A DNA stretch of 64,000 nt from Chaetoderma sp. LZ-2023a (Eukaryota; Mollusca; Caudofoveata; Chaetodermatida; Chaetodermatidae): the NCBI GenBank assembly GCA_034401795.1, contig CM067360.1, forward strand, positions 47,772,260 to 47,836,259. Direction: 5' to 3'. Both the position numbers and the translations under genes were made by a program. The stretch's first letter is position 1. Each line of letters opens with the position of its first letter. Below the pieces are notes generated by a model, which was given only the letters and a program-made list of their open reading frames with translations, had not been told where the DNA came from and ran no database searches. Of the stretch, positions 57,287 to 64,000 are shown piece after piece.

Positions 57287-59491
57287 ATGTCAAAGAAAGT
57301 GAAATTGACATCTGATCCCACAGTGGATTTAGCACACACGAACTGGTCCCTGTGTGTTATTTGCCAGCAGTCCACAACGGAGCATCTCATAGATCCATGT
57401 AGTAACACAAATCGTGACAATGTGATTATGAGTTATAGGTCATTAGCTGATAACCTTGATAGGCTACAGCAACTCCATGCCCTTCCACCATACCTGGATC
57501 TATGTAGGTTGAATGATGGATCTGGAATTGCGGAGACGCTCATAGAAAACTGTGCTAGGTGAAACAAATCTTGTTGGCATCTCTGTAGCCGGACTCGGGT
57601 TGATCGCGCCGTGAAAAGAAATGCGAAATTAGAATCCGGCGAGGATCTCAGGTCACCAGTCAAATCTAGATTGAGGTATAATTTCACTATGCCAAGTATA
57701 AATGACCCCACTCAACCACTGTGACCAACCGATAGAGCATGACATTCATAGAGCCTCAACAGCAAAATTTGACCAAAACATACGCAAAATGGTGACAGGA
57801 CTGAGAGATACTAAGCTTCTTGCTAAAATGTCATCTGGAGACATGACAGCATTGGATGCCATTTTCCACAAGACTAGTTTGACAAAACTATACACACGAC
57901 ATAGATCTCTTTCGAGAAGTAAATCTGATATTGCTGACGATATGAAAACTGACTCTGTTGCTCTTGCAGAGCTAATATCATACATGGAAGATAATCAAGC
58001 CTCTGAGCATCCTATTGGCAACATATTTAAGCTTTCTGATTTAACACGATTATACACTCGCCGTCTTGAACAACTTGGTAGTGCTATGCCAAGTAGGATT
58101 AACGTTACCAGGTTGAAGGAAAAGATCTTGTCGAAAATGCCAAATGTGGAGTCAAACAAGAGTAACTATGAAGTGATTCTCACATTCAAGAAAGACATAG
58201 GCGATGCTCTATTACTAGCCACCAAAAATGATTCTGATAGTGACGCAATTGCGTTTATGAGGGCAGCTCAAATAGTCCGCAAGGAGATTTTTCAGATTAA
58301 GTATGATTGCAAGGGTTCACTTGATGCTGACCAGTATGACAACTTACCTCAATCACTTGTTACTTTAGTTCAGATGATACTTGGCGGTACCAACATTCAT
58401 AATCAAAATGAGAATTCCCAAACTATCAAAGGGGGAAGTGTCGTCATTGACCCAGCTCATCTTTAATGCCATTAAAAGAGCGTGTAAAAGCAGTATGGGA
58501 ACTCGCCATAATCCTGATCGTGAAACAGCATTGCCACACTACCTAGGCCTACTAATTCATTCCAAAACGCGAAAGCGGGAGCTTGTGGATAAACTCTTCA
58601 GACATGGACTTTCAGTATCCTACATGTGAGGAAAACGTGCTGATGAGGTCAGAGCATGACATCTCACAACTCGCGTCATGCATGCAAGATGAAGCAGATT
58701 GTAGAATGTTGCTCCACGCCTTCCATGCATATCACCAAGGTTATTGAACAATAATGATTCATGCTACAGATACAGACGTCGTAGTCCTAGCCATACAGAC
58801 ATTAAACTTTCTTCATGGGTGTGATCTCTGGGTCGCATTTGGCCATGGGAAGACCTTCCGCTATGTATCAGCTCATAGCATTGCAATAGTTTTGGGTGCA
58901 GAAGCATCACAAGGACTGCTATTTATGCATGCTTTCTCTGGGTGTGACACTGTGTCTGCATTTTGTGGGACTGGCAAGAAGACAGCATGGGAAGTTTGGA
59001 GGACTTCAGATCGATTCAAGTCAATATTTAGGAGACTGTCTGATGCCCCAGCGTCTCTGTGTGACAATGACATGGAAACGCTGGAGAGGGTTGTCGTACT
59101 ACTGTACAAACGCACATCACCATTGTCAAAGGTTAATGAGGCACGAAAACGGCTTTTCGCATTTGGCAACAGGCAGCTAGAAAACATTCCTCCGACCAGT
59201 GCAGCTCTGCTGCAACACACCAAACATGCTGCATTCCAGGCAGGTCATCTTTGGGGCCAATCACTCCATGCAAATGCAAAAACGTCATCGCCAGCTGACT
59301 GGGGTTGGGTCAGAGATGGAGACACTTGGTCACCGCAATGGAGTTTGCTTGCAGACGCATCTAAGGCATGCCGGGAACTCGTGAAATGTGCTTGCAAAAG
59401 TAATTGCACTGACAGAAGCAAATGCTATAAATCCAACTTACCTTGTACACAGTTGTGCTCATGCGGTGCACAGTGCGTGTGCCATCTGTGA
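57287..59491 (+). pseudogene. Copy B gene: PIN/XPG-like nuclease with C-terminal CXC cluster, broken
   Basis: It starts MSKKVKLTSDPTVDLAHTNW. A TGA near 57,560 replaces the Trp of copy A (ARWHKSCWHL). An 11-nt deletion near 57,720 removes CFFC. Frames continue 57,702-58,466 and 58,381-58,629, then a deletion of about 340 nt relative to copy A removes the DNIDHNP region. The last part (58,754-59,491, 245 codons) is open: IHATDTDVVVLAIQTLNFLH, WVAFGHGKTFRYVSAH, HAFSGCDTVSAFCGTGKKTA, then CACKSNCTDRSKCYKSNLPC followed by TQLCSCGAQCVC. Together with an upstream EAD (DEADCRMLLH), the acidic residues fit a PIN/FEN/XPG nuclease core, and the end resembles a CXC (tesmin/TSO1-like) zinc cluster. A tether or DNA-binding role for the cluster is inferred. 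Confidence 0.8.
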
Positions 59492-59987
59492 ATCATGATT
59501 CAACAATCAACAGCATCATGTATAGCCTTGCATACTCTAATAGGATAATTGAACGTATCTATAATGACCATTACTTGGTTCGATATTAAGATGTCAAGTA
59601 ATTTAAACTATTTCTAGATGCTATATTGCTTTTGTTCTCAAGAGATCTTAAAGAGCCACCGTCTTTTGACATCAAACACAGGTGGTCACTATGGAAGGAT
59701 TGATATTTACATATTTAGATTATTGTAGTGAGTAAAATTATAACGATTGACCCATGAAACCCCTAATTTGACATTAATCTCATCTATCTACTCCATCTAG
59801 AGCTTGAGTAATGCAAATTTTCCGCTGGGAAGGCAGCCATTTTAAATCTGCCATTTTGAATGGGGGCCGTTGGTAGAATCACGTGGCACCGCATCTAATT
59901 ATGATCAGGATACCTTAAACCACCTATATGCCAAATTTCATGCTTTCTGCCAGAATGGAACATCTTTTTCACATATCTGCCCTACTA

Positions 59988-60390
59988 TGAAGATTGAAAT
60001 TCTTTTCGACTTACCCGATACATGTGATATGTATCCTGCTCTGTCTATGATGGACGAATGAGGGTGTAAGTCTGGAAACGCTGAATATTCAACTATTCAC
60101 TTGAACTTATAGCTATTAAACCTAGATTTCATTCTAATATACATGTTTAAATAGCAGATATTTACCAGATACTGTGCCAAAACTGTTAATATGTTGATTA
60201 CTTTGAGAACAATCTGAATGAACATAGTTGGCCCAGCAGGCAGCAACAACTATTAGTGAGTTTTACAAAAAATTTTCCGAAAATATTAAATACGTTTCAT
60301 AATTAGCTGTAAATTTAAACCAAGTTTTAAAATATTAAATAGGTTAATAAATAGGTAACTATCCATGGGAAACATATTATATATAACATA
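59988..60390. other. Non-coding stretch with a partial palindrome
   Basis: Begins with MITE remnants; a diverged 91-bp-family copy lies near 60,185-60,290. Confidence 0.35.
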
Positions 60391-60615
60391 TTAACCTTTA
60401 ACACTCATATCAGCCAAAAACGGCTTCTGCAGTGGTCTTGATAAATGTACATTTGCATACCAAGACTATTTTTGAAAGTTTACCACTGGAATGACTGGCT
60501 CGATAACCGAGCCAGTCATTCTAGTGGTAAATTTTCAAAAACAGTCTTCTCTTGGTCTGAAATGGACATTTTATATGAGAAAATTGAAATTTTCCTGAAT
60601 AAATTCGAGGGTTAA
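60391..60615. repeat. Palindromic MITE family 1, full-length
   Basis: Perfect tip GACTGGCTCGATAACCGAGC and long arms (ACCAAGACTATTTTTGAAAG). Ends TTAACCTTTAACACTCATAT and GAGGGTTAAAG. Confidence 0.85.
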
Positions 60616-60834
60616 AGGCATTCAATATCTAACATCCACCAGTCATAGTAGCATATACAAATTTAGCTTTTAATGATGGCTTGTTTGGTGATAGGACAGG
60701 TAGCTGTGGTGCATACGAGATGACACAGGTACTCGTACAATAGGTGATACTAAAGATGTTCCGCTTTGCAAACTAAATAGAATGATAGCTTGTTTACTGT
60801 ATGTTCTATATAATATCAAACTGTTCAAAACGGT

Positions 60835-61480
60835 CAAATTTGGTCAAGAAAGGCAAAATATATCTGCTTATTGAATGACCATTTGGAGATCAAGAGAACA
60901 ATTTTTGAAATTTTAGCACTCTGGCTCAATAAACCGTGCTTTATGGCAGTAATAAAATTTGTAAGATATTCTTCTCTTGGCCTGCAAACGGACATTAACC
61001 CTTTAATACTCATGCGGGCCAAAAACGGATCCTGTAGTTCTCTTCAGAAATGTCCATTTGCTGTCGAAGAAGACTATATTTAAAAAATTTACCACTGGAA
61101 TGACTGATTCGATAACCGAGCCAGTCATTCTAGTGGTAAATTTTCAAAAACTAGTCTTCTCTTGGTCTGAAAATTTACATTTTCTATGAGGAAATTGAAA
61201 CAATCTTGAACAAAGTTCAGGGTTAAAGGGTTAACATCTTGCTTTTCTTGACCATTAACAGACTATTAACCCTTTGACCCTCACATCAGCCAAAAACAGC
61301 TTCTACAATGGTCTTGAGAAATGCTCATTTGCATAGCAAGAAAATACTATTTTTGAAATTTTACGACTGGAATGACTGGCTCAATAACCGAGCCAGTCAT
61401 TCCAGTGGTAAATTTCCAAAAAATAGTCTTCTCTTGGTCTGAAAAATTGAGGAAATTGAAACATTCTAGCTTAACATCCT
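60835..61480. repeat. Run of three family 1 MITEs
   Basis: Copies at about 60,835-61,000 (tip decayed), 60,995-61,233 (full) and 61,266-61,473. The last two have the tip GATAACCGAGCCAGTCATTC or close variants. Confidence 0.8.
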
Positions 61481-62090
61481 GATTTTCTTTCACGACCATT
61501 ATTAAATTCTATGCCTCTCACCTGAATTGGGAGGTGTCACGCTGACTTGAGATGATGCTCTCTCTGCAAATGACTGTAATCACACTACCTAACAATTAAT
61601 CACTCACTGACCATCCCCTACCTCATTACTAATTGACCAACATGTCAATATATATATGAAGGTCATCCATAAGCAATAATTAATAATTAATTCATCCCAG
61701 CAGGTCAATCAGCAGCGTCTCCATATATGGCAATTAATTCGTCGAAACATACAGGTGAGTTTTAAAAATATTTGTACTATATATATATATATATATGATG
61801 ATTTTTTATGAATTTGACTGTAACCTGTTGCTGTTATAGGCAACAATAACATTCATTCAGGCAAATCATTTTCAAAAATATCTAATAGGGTTGATAGTTT
61901 GTTGCGTGAAAGCCCTGCTCTGAAAGACTCCAGGTAGAAACAGGTCAATTAAGATAATGTCATCAATCAAGCAGAACCAGTGACATGTCACAATGTTTGA
62001 ACAAATACCTGGTGCATACCTGGACAGTACCTAAACAAGAATAATTGCCATAATACACACAGCAACCAGGTCTATTATTAACATGTTCAT
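61481..62090. other. Non-coding; short (TA)n and palindrome fragment
   Basis: A (TA)n of about 10 units lies near 61,777-61,796. A 91-bp-type palindrome fragment lies at about 61,800-61,890. Confidence 0.4.
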
Positions 62091-62094
62091 GGTC

Positions 62095-62765
62095 ACTACA
62101 GCGGCTAAGACCGGCCGTTTGTAGTCGGCTTGATAAATGTCAATTTACAAGCCAAGAAACAGATATTTTTGAAAATTCACCACTGGAATGACTGGCTCGT
62201 TCAACGAGCCAGTCATTCCAGTGGTAAATTTTACAAAATAGCCTACTCTTGGTCTGCGAATGGACAGTTATTGAGCGAAAATTTCTGGGCAAACCTTTAC
62301 CATTAAAGGGTTAAAATCAAATAACTAGTGAAAATAACTAATGCAGATTGAACTAGAGGGCATAATAATTAATTCAATGGTCAACATTGGACAAGAAGAG
62401 CAAGTCACTGCTTAGTCATGCAGTGATCAGATGTAGGCCCCGTGAATTTTTTTTTAAATTTACAAAATACAGGCCTCTCAAGCATCGCAGTAGCTGAAAT
62501 AAACAATCATAACTTTGATAACACAATCACCATTCACCTTTTCATGGTCAAGATTAGTCAAGAAAAATGATACATTTGCTTATTTAATGTCAATTTACTG
62601 ACCAAGAGAAGCGCATTTTTGTAAGTTTACCACTGGAGTGCTTGGCCCGGTTATCAAGCCAGGCATTCGTGGTGAACTAAAAAAGGTTTTCTCTTGGCCT
62701 GCATATTGACATTCCGCAAGACCAATACAGGTCAGTTTTTGGCAGGTATGACCACTAAAGTTTTT
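62095..62765. repeat. Two family 1 MITEs
   Basis: About 62,095-62,313 (tip GGCTCGTTCAACGAGCC, self-complementary) and 62,530-62,765 (tip GGCCCGGTTATCAAGCC). Confidence 0.75.
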
Positions 62766-63352
62766 AAAATAAGTATGAACAACCGATATTATTTGAACGG
62801 ACAGTGTTGAATATTATTGATGGTATAAGTCGCACAAACGACAACACACAATGTAATGATTAGGCAATTGTTCTTGAAACGTCATGACCTCAAACTCCAT
62901 CCACATCCTTCACACAAAATGAGTTCACGAGAAAATTGCAATTAGTAACATGATTTTCGCTCATTAAGGATGATGTACCCATTCAATCGATCAATGTTAT
63001 TTTTGTAAGCGCATACAATTGCAATTACGACAATTGATGGAGTAACATGAGAACCACATATTGCATTGTGCACAGGTATAGCTACCAGGGCCGATCTACC
63101 CGTTCGCTAACTAGCCAAATGCTAGTAAAATTGAGATCTGGCTAATAAAGTGCAGGATTGGTGAAATATGTGGCTAATGATTAAAATTGTATTATTTAGA
63201 TACATAATTTCTAAGTAGAAAATTATTACCATTAACTTCTTAGAACTTTAAGATTAATATTTATGTAACTAGTAATTAATTTATGTTTTATTGTGACAAA
63301 ATAAACACTGAAATCCTAATATCGCAGATAAAAAGCTCCCATATACACCAGC
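62766..63352. other. AT-rich non-coding stretch
   Basis: Nothing recognised. Confidence 0.35.
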
Positions 63353-63443
63353 TGTTGAATATTTTGAAACTAATTTGGCTGGAAGCTGTTGCTGCCTTAG
63401 GCAGCAACAGTTTCCAGGCAAATTAGTTTCAAAATATTCAACA
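63353..63443. repeat. 91-bp palindromic MITE, near perfect
   Basis: TGTTGAATATTTTGAAACTA ... centre GCTGCCTTAGGCAGC ... TAGTTTCAAAATATTCAACA. Only a few unpaired bases. Confidence 0.9.
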
Positions 63444-63617
63444 TAATCTTGTATCTAGTATGTAGCGTTCATTTGAAAGGGCTACCCAGTGGTGATGGAT
63501 CGTGTACACATTGGAAAACACTGGCTACAATAGTTAAGATTTGGATAAGAAAAAGGGTAGTTGGATAATCTATTAACTAATAATTTGTGAAAGCCAAGTC
63601 TGTCCCTGGCTTTGCTA

Positions 63618-63620
<3 letters not shown>

Positions 63621-63660
<40 letters not shown>

Positions 63661-63741
63661 TTTAGTGCCAAATTTTGGTCCTTCATCAGGTGGTTACATG
63701 TGGCAGGTTCGACTATATATATATATATATATTATATATAC
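63621..63741. repeat. Two (TA)n microsatellites
   Basis: 63,621-63,656 and about 63,713-63,741, separated by about 56 bp. Confidence 0.9.
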
Positions 63742-63750
63742 ATGTATGGT

Positions 63751-64000
63751 CTACTGCTGCAACACTGCATCCCATGACCCCGTGACAACTGGTCTAGAAG
63801 TTCAGCAGACTACTTCTGCAACACTGCATTCCATGACCCCGTGACAACTGGTCTAGAAATTTAGCAGACTACTGCTGCAACACTGCATCCCATGAACCCG
63901 GGACAACTGGTCTAGAAATTCAGCAGACTACTTCTGCAACACTGCATACCATGACCCCGGGACAACTGGTCTAGAAGTTCAGCATACTACTGCTGCAACA
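63751..64000. repeat. 59-bp satellite, at least 4.2 units, runs off the window
   Basis: Unit CTACTGCTGCAACACTGCAT ... CCATGACCCCGTGACAACTG ... GTCTAGAAGTTCAGCAGA. Starts at 63,751, 63,810 and so on every 59 bp. Alternating CTACTGCTGC and CTACTTCTGC variants suggest a two-unit (118 bp) higher order. Confidence 0.9.

Larger units (their letters stand above)
56571..59990 (+). mobile_element. TIR transposon copy B with 3-bp TGA target duplication
   Basis: The element is 56,574-59,987 (3.4 kb), flanked by TGA (56,571-56,573 and 59,988-59,990). Left terminal repeat about 56,574-56,865; right about 59,697-59,987, inverted. The two repeats differ in a subterminal block: the gene-5' side has ACAAATTTGAGGTAAGATG, the other GAAAAAGATG, exactly as in copy A, which fixes the element's polarity. 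Both carry AAAATGGCGGATTCAAAATG-like sequence. One gene lies inside on the + strand. Confidence 0.85.

Noticed and set aside
1-64000. tRNA, rRNA or other structured RNA genes
   Set aside because: I found no convincing tRNA A/B boxes with cloverleaf or rRNA-like sequence by eye; a covariance-model scan would be needed to exclude them.

Overview
The window looks like intergenic and intronic DNA from a repeat-rich invertebrate animal genome. I would guess a mollusc or another lophotrochozoan. The reasons are DIRS-type tyrosine-recombinase retrotransposons, a P2X7-C-terminal-like cysteine-rich gene fragment split by GT-AG introns, THAP-type transposase remains, dense palindromic MITEs, and satellites and microsatellites in AT-rich sequence. 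No bacterial features (operons, ribosome binding sites, CRISPR) are present. The species cannot be named from the sequence alone.

Layout. Positions 1-2.5 kb hold a palindromic MITE and two small tandem or direct repeat sets. Positions 2.6-6.9 kb hold a decayed THAP-domain transposase gene on the + strand: a promoter-like CRE, a clean THAP exon, a 1.5 kb intron, then a transposase core broken by stops and frameshifts. Positions 7-10.5 kb carry degenerate direct repeats. Positions 10.55-19.83 kb hold two exons of a minus-strand gene whose joined product has the W-C-x-C-G-x-C motif of the P2X7 C-terminal domain. Its roughly 8.9 kb intron contains a complete 7.6 kb DIRS retrotransposon (11,474-19,110). 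Positions 20-24 kb hold CRE palindromes and a long array based on TTAAAGAACTGTTTG. Positions 24.9-27.9 kb form a large foldback element with GACCATGGTC arrays. Positions 28-41 kb are MITE-dense and include a solitary DIRS terminal repeat (34.7-35.0 kb), a 45/46-bp satellite (38.8-39.5 kb) and a 21-bp satellite (39.5-40.3 kb). Positions 41.1-45.9 kb form a composite repeat interrupted by copy A of a TIR transposon. A 26-bp satellite lies at about 47 kb. A second DIRS element occupies 48,310-56,180. Copy B of the TIR transposon lies at 56,574-59,987. MITEs fill 60-62.8 kb, and a 59-bp satellite begins at 63.75 kb and runs off the window.

The most interesting system is the TIR transposon present in two copies (41,892-44,890 minus and 56,574-59,987 plus). 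It has about 290-bp terminal inverted repeats, a TGA 3-bp target duplication (supported by a reconstructed empty site) and one long gene. The gene product has an N-terminal Cys/His region, a DNIDHNP-type central region, a PIN/XPG-like nuclease core (EAD, DTDVVVL, GCDT) and a C-terminal CXC-type cysteine cluster. Each copy is broken and the two copies carry different deletions, so neither is autonomous. The 3-bp duplication and XPG-like core recall the Academ superfamily, but that assignment is inference.

The two DIRS elements show the textbook plan: unequal inverted terminal repeats, an internal complementary region that joins the two outer ends, a gag-like ORF, RT/RNase H, and a tyrosine recombinase in an overlapping frame. 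They are diverged from each other and both have coding lesions. No intact host gene is certain in this window; everything recognisable is a mobile element, an element relic, or the split P2X7-like gene.
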